This document shows positions 8,820-16,339 of a stretch of 33,600 nucleotides of DNA, one piece after another. Position 1 is the first letter of the stretch. Every line of letters begins with the position of its first letter. The DNA lies in the NCBI GenBank assembly GCA_028696055.1, contig JAQVHV010000011.1, positions 1-33,600 of the forward strand. Reading direction: 5' to 3'. The position numbers were made by a program, and so were the translations under genes. A model generated the notes under the pieces. The model did no database searches, was not told the origin of the DNA, and saw only the letters and a program-made list of their open reading frames with translations. Origin of the DNA: Sulfurovum sp. Its GTDB lineage: Bacteria; Campylobacterota; Campylobacteria; Campylobacterales; Sulfurovaceae.

Positions 8820-8885
8820 TACTTCACCCCTTTCTGTCAGTAATGATTGACTGGGTATCAGCCGTCATAAAACTTTTACGATCAT

Positions 8886-8914
8886 ATTATATATATTAGT
8901 TGGTTCAAACTTAA
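8886..8914 (-). promoter_or_regulatory. Candidate minus-strand promoter ahead of the 27-aa frame
   Basis: Minus-strand TTAAGT (8914-8909), a 17-bp gap and TATAAT (8891-8886) form a reasonable sigma-70 promoter. It points toward the small frame and the acsA operon, so it may be a second, distal operon promoter. Confidence 0.4.
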
Positions 8915-8976
8915 AAAAGAATATCCCCCGGTTAAATTTAAACCATTGATTGGTGGTTTGAATGGGTATTTCAAGG

Positions 8977-9005
8977 TTGACTATTTGGTTTTATCAACAT
9001 ATACT
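8977..9005 (+). promoter_or_regulatory. Sigma-70 promoter left in front of the antiporter pseudogene
   Basis: TTGACT (8977-8982), a 17-bp spacer and TATACT (9000-9005) make the best -35/-10 pair seen in the window. An AAGGAGG ribosome site follows at 9018-9024. It points into the decayed antiporter gene. It may still drive the RCK remnant and the universal-stress gene. Confidence 0.65.
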
Positions 9006-9027
9006 ATTCCAAAAACGAAGGAGGCTT

Positions 9028-9944
9028 TTGGGAAAGTTCGGCACTGATCACGCTGATACACACATCGCCCTTTTATGAACTGACCGCGCTCATGGTGCTG
9101 GCAGCGATATTCGGCTCTGTCGGCATGCTGCTGCGCCAGCCGATGATCGTCAGTTTCATCGCGGTCGGGATACTGGCCCGCCCTTCGGTACTTGACATCG
9201 TCCACTCAGAAGAGATCATCAGCCTGCTGGCTCGCCCTGCTGCTCTTTTTGGTAGGACTCAAGCTTGACCTGCACCTTATCCGTACACTTGACTTAGCAT
9301 CGTCTCGCTTGCAACAGGGCTTGGACAGGTATTTTTAACCGCTGTTATCGGCTTTTTGATCGTACAGGCTTTTTTGTCGTACTGAGCATGATGGTACTCT
9401 CTGCGTACCGATACAGTGGATATTTGAATGGCATTCTCCCTTTCGTGAAGCGCTGAATGATCATAGTATAAACCAGTCACGCTCTTATGATATAATACTC
9501 TTCGGTGCCGGGAGATATAGCAGTGCGCTTGCCTGGGCGCTCAAAGCTGCCGGCAAGCATATTTTGATCGTTGATTTCAATCCTGAAGAGGTGATACACC
9601 GCCAGAAACTCGGCTTCGATGCTATCTACGGCGATGCGGGAGACCAGGAGTTTATTGCGACACTGCCGCTTGCCGGAAGCGAGTGCGTGATCCTTGCCAT
9701 GTCACAACCCACCCCGTACTTCAGCAAAGAAGACCAGCGTTTTGTGCTCATAGATACACTTAAGAAGTCCGGCTATCAAGGCAAGATCGCCGTCACTGTA
9801 CAACAGTATGATGTCGATGACCAGGAGATACAGAAACGGCTGATAGAGCATGGTGCACATATGGTATTTCTACCGTATAGAGATGCTGCCAAAAATGCGG
9901 TCGAACAACTTGAAAAACAAATAAGCAAAAGGAAAATCTCATGA
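9028..9944 (+). pseudogene. Decayed CPA2 cation/proton antiporter with surviving RCK (TrkA-N) domain
   Basis: Antiporter sequence is spread over several frames. 9029-9240 encodes the first helices (YELTALMVLAAIFGSVG, MIVSFIAVGILARPSVLDI). A frameshift then leads to LFLVGLKLDLHLIRTL (from 9243). Further shifts give SLATGLGQVFLTAVIGFLIVQ (about 9300-9365) and FFVVLSMMVLSAY (about 9370-9405). The frame from about 9405 to 9944 is clean and encodes a Rossmann-type RCK domain (DIILFGAGRYSSALAWALKA). Most membrane helices are missing: about 300 codons remain where a full protein has over 500. The promoter and ribosome site are kept, and the first shift falls right after the probable start. The RCK end overlaps the next gene by 4 bp. 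Confidence 0.85.
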
Positions 9945-10879
9945 AACACTACCAAAACATTCTCTATCTAATGAATCCATCCGTTGAAGGGACAGACGGG
10001 TTGAAACAGGCACTCAGCATAGCGCGCAACAGCAGCGCTCCCCTGCACTTGCTGATGCACTATCCTGCACTCCCCAAAGAGCTGCAGGCACAGCAGGAAA
10101 CATTTGAGGCTTTTTTGTCGGAGCGCATGGAGGCTTCTTTGAAAAACGCGCAAGAGGCGCTGGGGGGAGAAGCGTTTGAGCCGACCCGCGAGGTGATGAT
10201 GGCTGACTCCTCACCCGTCGTGACGATCACACGCTATGTGCTGCGACACGAATATGACCTGCTCGTCAAAGAAGCCGAAGATACCGGCGGCGAGAGTGGT
10301 TTCAAAGCACTTGATATGAGCCTGCTGCGCAAATGCCCCAGCGCCCTCTATCTCGCGCGACCCATTACCCATCCACGAGAAAATATCCGTGTGGCGGTGG
10401 CGGTCGATCCTATCACGGAGAGTGAGGATGCGCGTGATCTGAACATCCGGCTTTTGCAGGATTCACGAAGTATGGCCGACAGCTGCAGCGGGGTGCTCGA
10501 TATCGTCTCTTGCTGGGAGTACCCCTACGAGGAGTATCTTCGCCACAATCCTTGGCTGAAAGTAACAGAGAAAGATCTTTCGGTCGCAGTGACAAGTATC
10601 CGGGAAGAACACCGTGCTGCACTCGACGCGCTTATCGCAGATGCAGGTATCGCTGGTGAAAACCGCGTTCACCACCTGAGAGGTGAAGCTGCAGAACTGC
10701 TTGGCAAATTTGTCCGGGACGAAAAGGTGGATATCATGGTGATGGGGACTGTTGCCCGCACAGGAATAGCCGGGTTTGTCATCGGCAATACCGCTGAGAA
10801 CGTTTTTGAAAAACTCAACTGCTCCCTGCTGGCACTCAAGCCCGCCGGATATGTCTCGCCGATCAAGGCATATGATTGA
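9941..10879 (+). CDS. Tandem universal-stress protein (UspE-like)
   Basis: This 312-aa soluble protein has two Usp domains (about 1-145 and 150-305). The second ends with the nucleotide-binding pattern MVMGTVARTGIAGFVIGNTAENV, the G-x2-G-x9-G-[ST] type. The first half lacks a clear copy of that loop, as is common in tandem Usps. Its ATG overlaps the stop of the antiporter's RCK part (ATGA, 9941-9944), so it once formed an operon with the antiporter. Its frame is intact although the antiporter is broken, which suggests it still has a use. Its partner or ligand cannot be told. Confidence 0.85.
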   Translation: MKHYQNILYLMNPSVEGTDGLKQALSIARNSSAPLHLLMHYPALPKELQAQQETFEAFLSERMEASLKNAQEALGGEAFEPTREVMMADSSPVVTITRYVLRHEYDLLVKEAEDTGGESGFKALDMSLLRKCPSALYLARPITHPRENIRVAVAVDPITESEDARDLNIRLLQDSRSMADSCSGVLDIVSCWEYPYEEYLRHNPWLKVTEKDLSVAVTSIREEHRAALDALIADAGIAGENRVHHLRGEAAELLGKFVRDEKVDIMVMGTVARTGIAGFVIGNTAENVFEKLNCSLLALKPAGYVSPIKAYD

Positions 10880-10923
10880 TCTCTGTCGTTACGGATTCGA
10901 AACTTATAAACAAAAGGACTAAC

Positions 10924-11178
10924 TTGAAAAAACACTATTTGATCATCGCAGCTTTGATCCTGTTATTGAACGGATGCAGCAAAATTACGAAAGAAAACTA
11001 CGACAAGATTGAAAACGGTATGTCCTATGAGGCAGTTGTCAAACTTCTGGGTGAGCCTGAGGGGTGTGCAGAAACACTGGGCATCAGTAACTGCGAATGG
11101 AAAAATAAGGATGCGAGGATCATGATCACCTTTATTTCAAACAAGGCGACGATAAAAATTGCAGAAGGCCTCAAATAG
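10924..11178 (+). CDS. Small outer-membrane-type lipoprotein, SmpA/OmlA-like fold
   Basis: The TTG at 10924 is taken as start because AAAGGA lies 5 nt upstream and the protein then begins directly with a lipoprotein signal. An ATG at 10876 would add 16 odd residues before it. The 84-aa product has a basic-hydrophobic signal with lipobox LLNGC. It then has YDKIENGMSYEAVVKLLGEPEG, the BamE/SmpA-like pattern of DUF3862-type proteins, and a C-W pair. It is probably a small envelope lipoprotein. It has no clear link to the stress gene 44 bp upstream beyond likely co-transcription. Confidence 0.75.
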   Translation: MKKHYLIIAALILLLNGCSKITKENYDKIENGMSYEAVVKLLGEPEGCAETLGISNCEWKNKDARIMITFISNKATIKIAEGLK

Positions 11179-11211
11179 GACCGTCTGCAACGCCGTAAAA
11201 GTAACCCTGTT

Positions 11212-11724
11212 TTATGAACAGCAGTCGCCTGATACGGATGAACAGCAAAGGGAATCACTCCCTTTTGGTGTACAGGAAGGTGCCTCAGCAAATGCACCAT
11301 GCGAGGGGATACAACATCCATCCTCGGTATCTTTCCCGTCTACACCAAAGAGTTCTATATCATCCATAGAGTGATAATTTTCCCAGATCAGACCAGTAGG
11401 ATCTGTCACCCAGTACTTGTTCGATGCTTTATAGCAGCATAGAGCACCCTCCTCTTCCTTGCCTTTCACTCCTGCTGCTTCAAAACCGTGTTGCGCTTCA
11501 AGCAGTGCTTCATCACTTCCATACTGTATACCAAAATGATTGAGCCCTTTTTCATATCCTCTTGTTGAGATAGCAAAATTAAGCGACAGGTCGTCGACCA
11601 GCCATTGTGCATAATCCTCTTTGACTTTTGTCGCCTCCGTACCAAATTGCAGGTTGTAAAAAGCCATACTCTCTTCCAAATCCTCAACCGAGATATGTAT
11701 ATGCACCCTTCTTTTTTTATCCAT
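11212..11724 (-). CDS. ArsI/CadI-family vicinal-oxygen-chelate metalloenzyme
   Basis: This 170-aa protein has a glyoxalase/dioxygenase fold. His8 or His10, His63 and Glu115 are the likely metal ligands. The vicinal pair C96-C97 in GALCCYKASNKYWVTDPTG matches the ArsI pattern, in which the pair binds trivalent organoarsenic and the Fe(II) centre cleaves the C-As bond. The related CadI is a cadmium-induced protein. The C-terminal tail (about 135-170) carries seven more cysteines, mostly in CC pairs, a metal-binding look. No arsR, arsB or arsM is in the window. It is divergent from a sigma-factor gene 114 bp away. AAGGA at 6 nt supports the start. Arsenic versus cadmium cannot be decided here. 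Confidence 0.82.
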   Translation of the reverse strand: MDKKRRVHIHISVEDLEESMAFYNLQFGTEATKVKEDYAQWLVDDLSLNFAISTRGYEKGLNHFGIQYGSDEALLEAQHGFEAAGVKGKEEEGALCCYKASNKYWVTDPTGLIWENYHSMDDIELFGVDGKDTEDGCCIPSHGAFAEAPSCTPKGSDSLCCSSVSGDCCS

Positions 11725-11838
11725 TTTGTATCCTTTTTATAAAATTTATATATACTAAGACGGCAATGAAGTAAAAAAGGTTGCAACTTTTTTTAAAAAA
11801 AATCGTCTTATTCAAAAAAAGAGCTTCAAGGAGTGAAA

Positions 11839-12381
11839 ATGGAAGATAGAGATACGAATGATTTTTCAGCATTATATGAAACGTTCAGAAAACCGTTATT
11901 TAAATTTATTCAATACAAGGTATCCGATAGACATCATGCAGAAGAGATCCTCAATGATGTTTTTCTGAAAGCCTATACTTCGATCGATAACTTGGAAGAA
12001 AAAAGGAGCCTGAAAAGCTGGCTCTATACGATTGCATCCAACAGGATCATTGACTATTACAGAAAAAAACGACCTGTTACAATGGAGATCGAAGATGAAA
12101 CAGTGATGGATGAAGAGAAGAGAGATTCTGTTTATAATGATTTTGACTGCTGTTTGAATGATTTTTTAAATCAACTGCCGCCATCCAATGCAGAAGCGCT
12201 TAAAGCAGTCTATTTTGACGAGATGACCCAACAGGAGTATGCAGAAAAAAATGCACTGAATCTTTCTACTGTCAAGTCCCACCTTCACAGAGGAAAAAAA
12301 TCACTGAAAGACTTTTTTGAGCAGTGCTGCAGTTTCGAGAAAGACAAACATGATCATATTATCGACTTTCATAAAAAATAG
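11839..12381 (+). CDS. ECF-type RNA polymerase sigma factor, SigZ-like
   Basis: The ATG at 11839 is preferred because AAGGAG (11828-11833) is 5 nt upstream; a GTG at 11833 overlaps that site. The protein has 180 aa. Region 2 includes YKVSDRHHAEEILNDVFLKAYTSIDNLEEKRSLKSWLYTIASNRIIDYYRKKRP, and region 4 includes MTQQEYAEKNALNLSTVKSHLHRGKKSLKDFF. A tail with CC followed by KHDHIIDF resembles the Cys-containing C-terminus of SigZ-type factors, which may sense metal or redox state. No anti-sigma gene is adjacent. The ArsI/CadI-family gene, divergent from it, is a plausible target, but I find no repeated promoter motif to prove it. Confidence 0.85.
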   Translation: MEDRDTNDFSALYETFRKPLFKFIQYKVSDRHHAEEILNDVFLKAYTSIDNLEEKRSLKSWLYTIASNRIIDYYRKKRPVTMEIEDETVMDEEKRDSVYNDFDCCLNDFLNQLPPSNAEALKAVYFDEMTQQEYAEKNALNLSTVKSHLHRGKKSLKDFFEQCCSFEKDKHDHIIDFHKK

Positions 12382-12479
12382 CGAACAGAGAGATCAGACG
12401 CTATCAAAAACTCCCTCATGCTATAGTATTGCTATGCGGATATGGTAGCCTTCTATTCTCTATAAAGAAGGAGAAGAAA

Positions 12480-12860
12480 TTGAAAGAGATCAAATTTCCA
12501 TTTTTGGAACATACCGGTGCAACACTGAAAAATTTTGAAAAAGGCAGTGCGGAGGTTGAGCTGCACACCAAACCCCACCACCTTCAGCATCTGGGATTTA
12601 TCCACGGAGGGGTGATATCCACACTGATGGATAATACCGGATGGTATGCTGCGATGTCGAACCTGGATGAAGGGTATACCGCTGTGACCATGGAGATAAA
12701 GATCAACTATCTCAAACCTGCTTCAGGAAAGTATCTCATCGCAAAAGCGGAGGTAAAAAGACAGGGAAGGACAACGGCTTTTGTCACGATAGAACTTCTC
12801 TGCGAAGAGAAACTTGTGGCCTATGCCACCGGGACCTATGCCATCCTGGAAGAGAAATAG
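12480..12860 (+). CDS. PaaI-family hotdog thioesterase
   Basis: The TTG at 12480 is chosen as start: AAGGAG (12468-12473) lies 6 nt before it. An ATG at 12429 would add 17 residues without a ribosome site. The 126-aa product has the hotdog motif HLGFIHGGVISTLMDNTGWYAA, where HGG and the following Asp form the acyl-CoA thioesterase site. The pattern NYLKPASGKYLIAKAEVKRQGRTTAFVTIEL is typical of PaaI/YbgC-like enzymes. It probably hydrolyses a small or aromatic acyl-CoA. The sigma gene ends 98 bp upstream. Confidence 0.85.
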   Translation: MKEIKFPFLEHTGATLKNFEKGSAEVELHTKPHHLQHLGFIHGGVISTLMDNTGWYAAMSNLDEGYTAVTMEIKINYLKPASGKYLIAKAEVKRQGRTTAFVTIELLCEEKLVAYATGTYAILEEK

Positions 12861-12934
12861 ACAAAAGATGCCGGTGGCGGCTTCTTTGATGTAAGCGCCC
12901 GAACGTCTATTAAGCCTCGGGACAGCAGAGAGGA

Positions 12935-13387
12935 CTACTTGAACGTCATCAACGCATATCCCTCATTCTGGTACATGATCGCCTCGATGAAACTGTTGTC
13001 GGAAACCGCTACAAAAGGGAGAAGGTCATTTTCATCGATCACATGTGACTGCAGCGACATCGAACAGGCGATCACCTTGACATTTTTGCGCTTGCCAAGT
13101 GCCACTAGCCATTTCTGAGCCTCCTTAATATTGGCGATATCCTTATCATCCACGACTTCGTCAAAGGTTTTGGCTGCCATCGGTACACAGTTTCCATGCA
13201 GCGTCAGCACGACCGAAGCAGTATCTCCCTGCGCCTCTATCATATCTATCGTTTTGCCTACCAGCCACATACGGCTCTTGATATACCCTGAGTTTTCCGA
13301 ACTGCAGTCAAAGAGTGCCTTATACTCTTTTGCCTGCACTGTGACGATGGTCACTGCCGAAAACAATAACGCGAGAAAAAGCTTCAT
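12935..13387 (-). CDS. Exported DsrE/DsrF-like protein
   Basis: This 150-aa protein has a signal peptide (MKLFLALLFSAVTIVTVQA, cleavage after A19), so it should be periplasmic. The mature part has a DsrE-like alpha/beta layout. It has three cysteines: C28, C67 (HGNC) and C108 (VKVIACSMS). C108 sits where DsrE-type proteins have their sulfur-carrying Cys. Periplasmic relatives are common in sulfur-metabolising bacteria. It overlaps the AhpD-like gene upstream by 4 bp (13384-13387), so the two are co-translated. A sulfur-handling role is inferred from the family only. Confidence 0.75.
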   Translation of the reverse strand: MKLFLALLFSAVTIVTVQAKEYKALFDCSSENSGYIKSRMWLVGKTIDMIEAQGDTASVVLTLHGNCVPMAAKTFDEVVDDKDIANIKEAQKWLVALGKRKNVKVIACSMSLQSHVIDENDLLPFVAVSDNSFIEAIMYQNEGYALMTFK

Positions 13388-13920
13388 CCCTGCTCCCCCA
13401 GTCCAAAGACATTGGAAAGCGTATTGATATAGTTGAAGTATCCCGTGATCGCAACCGCTTCGATGATCTGTGTATCACTCCATCCCATCGCTTTGAGCGC
13501 ATCGATCTCCTCTTTGAGGATCTTGTAGTTATCCTTGCGGGATGCCTTGATGCAGAAGTTGAGCAGCGCTTTCTCTTTCTCCTCTGCATGCATCGACTCC
13601 ACACCCTGCAGTATCTCTTCGATCTGTGTCTCTGAAAGCCCAAGTATCTTAGCGATATTTTTATGGACATCCACACACATCCTGCATCCGTTCTCCTTGG
13701 AGATAAGCAGCGCGATCGCCTCTTTGACAGTGTAGCTCAGTGTCGTTTCATCCAGCAGATACTTCTGGATCATCTCATCCGTGGCAAAATAGATCTTCTC
13801 ATCGATCGCAAGAAGTTTAAAGATATCTCCCAGTTTCCCCGTTTTCTCCAGAATCGGTCTCGCCTTCTCCTGGATCGCAGGAGTCATATCCTCAAATTCC
13901 GGCAGAGTTATATGTGCCAT
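13384..13920 (-). CDS. AhpD-like / carboxymuconolactone decarboxylase-family peroxidase-related protein
   Basis: This 178-aa all-helical protein has the AhpD redox motif CRMCVDVH (C79, C82, H86) preceded by E67. That is the E-x11-CxxC-x3-H proton-relay pattern of alkylhydroperoxidases. AAAGGA five nt before the ATG supports the start. It is divergent from a MerR-family regulator, and the shared promoter holds a dyad (13935-13952) found again at 14706-14723. With its DsrE-like partner it may defend against peroxides or handle reactive thiols. The physiological reductant is unknown. Confidence 0.82.
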   Translation of the reverse strand: MAHITLPEFEDMTPAIQEKARPILEKTGKLGDIFKLLAIDEKIYFATDEMIQKYLLDETTLSYTVKEAIALLISKENGCRMCVDVHKNIAKILGLSETQIEEILQGVESMHAEEKEKALLNFCIKASRKDNYKILKEEIDALKAMGWSDTQIIEAVAITGYFNYINTLSNVFGLGEQG

Positions 13921-13934
13921 GATTATCCTTTAAT

Positions 13935-13973
13935 GTAGAGTTAAACTTAACGTTTTTAATTATAGGGTATAAT
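13935..13973. promoter_or_regulatory. Divergent promoter with candidate MerR operator
   Basis: The 18-bp site at 13935-13952, read on the minus strand, contains GTTAAGTTTAAC, an imperfect dyad. Plus-strand TATAAT (13968-13973) fits a start for the MerR gene. Minus-strand TATAAT (13964-13959) fits the AhpD/DsrE pair; the operator would then sit at its transcription start, where a bound protein would block initiation. The same motif, 14 of 18 positions identical, recurs at 14706-14723. Confidence 0.6.
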
Positions 13974-14002
13974 CCTTAAATATATACGTCAAAAGGAAAA
14001 TC

Positions 14003-14680
14003 GTGGAATACAAGATATCTGAGCTGGTGAGAAAAAGCGGCGTTCCCAAATCAACGATCCTCTTCTATATCAAAGAAGGGCTGCTCCCCGAAGCCAATAA
14101 ACTCAAGCCCAATGTACATCGATACAGCGACAGTCATCTGGAACTTTTGCACTATATCGGCTATATGAAGGAACACTTTGGCAGTACCAATGAACAGCTC
14201 AAGGATATCCTGCAGTTTAAGGACCAATCCTTTTCCACCTCCTCTGGCATGATCGTACCTTTGATGAATACACTAAGCGCTATCCCCTCCGATGCCAAAC
14301 ACTATACAAAAGCCGAGTTTATCGAACACTTTCGTGTGGAAGAGAGCCTTTTGGATCAGCTGATGGAAGACGAGATCATTCTGCCGCTCAATGCAGATGA
14401 CTTTACCGAAAAAGAGGCCTCTATCATCAAGCTCATCGGCTATTTTCAGGAGGTCGGCATAGAGTATGAGATCCTGAAAATGTATGTCTTTCATGCCAAA
14501 GCACTGAGCCTTCTTGAACACCAGATACAGTCAAAACTTTGCGATATACGCAATGAAAAGAACTTCTCTACCCTATGGAAAATCGTCTTTGAGACACTCT
14601 TCAACGCAAAAACCTATATCTTCAACAGACAGACCTACAAAGCATACTTTTCCGTACTGAAAAAAGAGCTCTTAAAATAA
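14003..14680 (+). CDS. MerR-family transcriptional regulator
   Basis: This 225-aa protein starts at a GTG with AAAGGA upstream. The N-terminal winged helix-turn-helix (EYKISELVRKSGVPKSTILFYIKEGLLPEA... through the LLHYIGYMK helix) is typical MerR, with DNA-reading residues in about 1-70. The C-terminal 140 residues are helical and lack the Cys clusters of metal- or redox-sensing MerR proteins (only one Cys is seen). It probably senses an organic ligand or a partner protein. It is divergent from the AhpD/DsrE pair and upstream of a secreted-protein gene. Both flanking promoters carry the same dyad. Confidence 0.85.
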   Translation: MEYKISELVRKSGVPKSTILFYIKEGLLPEANKLKPNVHRYSDSHLELLHYIGYMKEHFGSTNEQLKDILQFKDQSFSTSSGMIVPLMNTLSAIPSDAKHYTKAEFIEHFRVEESLLDQLMEDEIILPLNADDFTEKEASIIKLIGYFQEVGIEYEILKMYVFHAKALSLLEHQIQSKLCDIRNEKNFSTLWKIVFETLFNAKTYIFNRQTYKAYFSVLKKELLK

Positions 14681-14705
14681 CTCTAAGAGAATACCACTAC
14701 AATAA

Positions 14706-14723
14706 TGTAAAGTTTAACTTTAT
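14706..14723 (+). promoter_or_regulatory. Second copy of the candidate MerR operator
   Basis: TGTAAAGTTTAACTTTAT contains a perfect 15-bp palindrome TAAAGTT-T-AACTTTA (14708-14722). It matches the minus-strand site at 13935-13952 at 14 of 18 positions (consensus YGTWAAGTTTAACTYTAY). It lies 24 bp before the ATG of the secreted-protein gene at 14748, right for an operator. Confidence 0.6.
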
Positions 14724-14747
14724 ATTATTGACTATAAAAGGCTAATC

Positions 14748-15077
14748 ATGAAAAAAATGATCACTATCCTCTCCACCTCCCTGCTGATACTCACGCTATC
14801 TCCGTCTCCAAGTTCGGCAAGTGCCGCTTTGGGTAAAAAAATCTATAAAAAGAGGTTCCATAAAACATGCGGATTCAGCAGTGTCAGATTTGCAAGGAAC
14901 CATACTCAGGGTGAGTGGGAAGCGATCTATGAAGCAGGAAATCTGCCAAAAGAGGCACAAACGATCTGTCCGCAACTGGATATTTCTGCACTTGAAAATG
15001 ATATCTGGGACGATCTCTATCAGTATGTCACAAAATATGCACTGGACGGTCTCGCACCGAACGGATGTACCGACTAG
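14748..15077 (+). CDS. Small secreted protein of unknown function, cytochrome-like but without a heme motif
   Basis: This 109-aa protein has a signal peptide (about 1-25, ending SSASA) and an AAAGG ribosome site. The mature part begins LGKKIYKKRFHKTCGF, which recalls the N-terminal helix of small c-type cytochromes (GKKIY...CxxCH), but there is no CxxCH, only C41. Two more cysteines are C74 (TICP) and C107. HTQGEWEAI is another cytochrome-like stretch. It may be a heme-less relative that uses disulfides, or something unrelated. The candidate MerR operator just upstream ties it to the AhpD/DsrE pair. Confidence 0.65.
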   Translation: MKKMITILSTSLLILTLSPSPSSASAALGKKIYKKRFHKTCGFSSVRFARNHTQGEWEAIYEAGNLPKEAQTICPQLDISALENDIWDDLYQYVTKYALDGLAPNGCTD

Positions 15078-15319
15078 ATCTATAAAATAATCCATCCACT
15101 TACGGAAGAGACGTTGAAAGAACGCATTTTTTGCAGTAAGTGGAGACTTTATCGTAGTGTATCCTGTGGGTAGTCCCATCCAAAATCGACACTTTTGTCA
15201 CTTTCAAACCTTACATGACAGCATTTCATGAAATTTGAGACATACATGTCCTCATCCGCGGCTAAAGCCTCCGGTTCCGTAAGTTTTTTCGTACTCTTGG
15301 AAGGATGAAATATCTGGCC
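15078..15319. other. Intergenic region with a long inverted repeat and an in-frame continuation of the MoxR frame
   Basis: TCCACTTAC (15095-15103) and GTAAGTGGA (15136-15144) form a 9-bp perfect inverted repeat with a 32-nt loop, perhaps a weak terminator for the secreted-protein gene. On the minus strand, the frame of the MoxR gene stays open for 56 codons after its TAG (15320-15322), to a TAA at 15149. It contains protein-like sequence such as NFMKCCHVRFESDKSVDFGWD. No ribosome site for a separate gene was found. It may be a decayed 3' extension or chance. Confidence 0.4.
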
Positions 15320-16324
15320 CTACGCAAGCAGGTAGGCAAACTTGCCCACCCAGTCGCTCCAGGCATCCGAGCCTTCTACATCCATCCCGTGAAACTGCAT
15401 ATCTTTCACCAGCATGATGGCAAACTCCCCGGGAAGTTTCATCGAAAAATCAAGGACATTGCTGATCGCCTCATCACTGCCGTTCTCTCTCAGGGCATTC
15501 ACAAGTCCTATGGAGAGCGCCATCAGTACTTTGTGATCCTCTTTCTCTATCTCGGTCAGTGAACCGTCCAGTATCGCGGAGAGATCCGGAAGCTCCTGCA
15601 TCACCTTCTTGAATGAGAGATACCCGATCGCCGCTTCGCGCCCCACGGCACCGCTGATACTATCTAATATCAAGTCGTTTTCGATACCTGATTTGACGAT
15701 ACTGTCCACATACTCCCAGGACCGTGGTGTCGCAAAGCTCTTCTCATTGGTCTGGGGATCGAAGGTAAAGAGCATCGACTTGTCATACGCCAGGTAGGCG
15801 ATGATCGAGGTTTCAACCCCGGCTTTATAGGCCCAGGCTTTCCAGTCATCAAAGTCCACCTCCATCTCAAAGTGCACGAAACGGTTCGCCAGGGGAGCCG
15901 GCATTTTATAGACGACTCCCCTGTCATTTTCACGGTTACCCGCTGCGACGATGCTCCACCCCTCAGGCAGTTCATACTCCCCTACCCGTCTGTCAAGGAT
16001 CAGCTGGTAGGCTGAAGCCTGGACCGCGGGAGGTGCGGTGTTGATCTCATCCAGGAACAGAATTCCCCTGGAGTCTTTCTTTTTGGGAAGGAAGCTCGGC
16101 TTTGCCCAGACACCCTCCTGGTTTTCGGCATCAAAGAAAGGGATACCCTTTAGATCGGTCGGGTCAAGCAGGCTCAGACGCAGGTCCAAGAACTCCAGAT
16201 CTTTTGCTTCCGAGATCTGCTTGACGATCGAGGACTTCCCTATCCCCGGTGCTCCCCAGATAAAGACAGGAAGCTTACGCTCGATCAGGCTGCTGACGAC
16301 CTTTGAGATATTGGATGATTTCAT
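15320..16324 (-). CDS. MoxR-family AAA+ ATPase
   Basis: This 334-aa protein starts at the ATG at 16324, 8 nt after GAAGGAG; nine upstream codons are not needed. Walker A is GAPGIGKSS (about 25-33). Walker B is GILFLDEIN, sensor 1 is SIVAAGNREND, and ANRF provides the arginine-finger region. The C-terminal half is a helical lid plus extra domain. MoxR ATPases usually remodel or mature protein complexes together with a von Willebrand factor A protein. Here the upstream partner is a helical-repeat protein, and no VWA gene is in the window. A hairpin (16340-16360) separates the two genes. Confidence 0.85.
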   Translation of the reverse strand: MKSSNISKVVSSLIERKLPVFIWGAPGIGKSSIVKQISEAKDLEFLDLRLSLLDPTDLKGIPFFDAENQEGVWAKPSFLPKKKDSRGILFLDEINTAPPAVQASAYQLILDRRVGEYELPEGWSIVAAGNRENDRGVVYKMPAPLANRFVHFEMEVDFDDWKAWAYKAGVETSIIAYLAYDKSMLFTFDPQTNEKSFATPRSWEYVDSIVKSGIENDLILDSISGAVGREAAIGYLSFKKVMQELPDLSAILDGSLTEIEKEDHKVLMALSIGLVNALRENGSDEAISNVLDFSMKLPGEFAIMLVKDMQFHGMDVEGSDAWSDWVGKFAYLLA

Positions 16325-16339
16325 ATTTTTTTCTCCTTC

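Noticed and set aside
9564-9944. A separate 126-aa RCK protein gene
   Set aside because: The same frame is open well upstream without a ribosome site at 9564, and antiporter fragments precede it in other frames, so it is best treated as the end of the pseudogene. It may still be expressed.
12861-12934. Terminator between the thioesterase and DsrE-like genes
   Set aside because: The genes converge, but I see no stable stem with a T-run in this gap.
14796-15179. Minus-strand open frame of 127 codons antisense to the secreted-protein gene
   Set aside because: No ribosome site, no recognisable motif, and the plus-strand gene has a signal peptide, a ribosome site and an operator.
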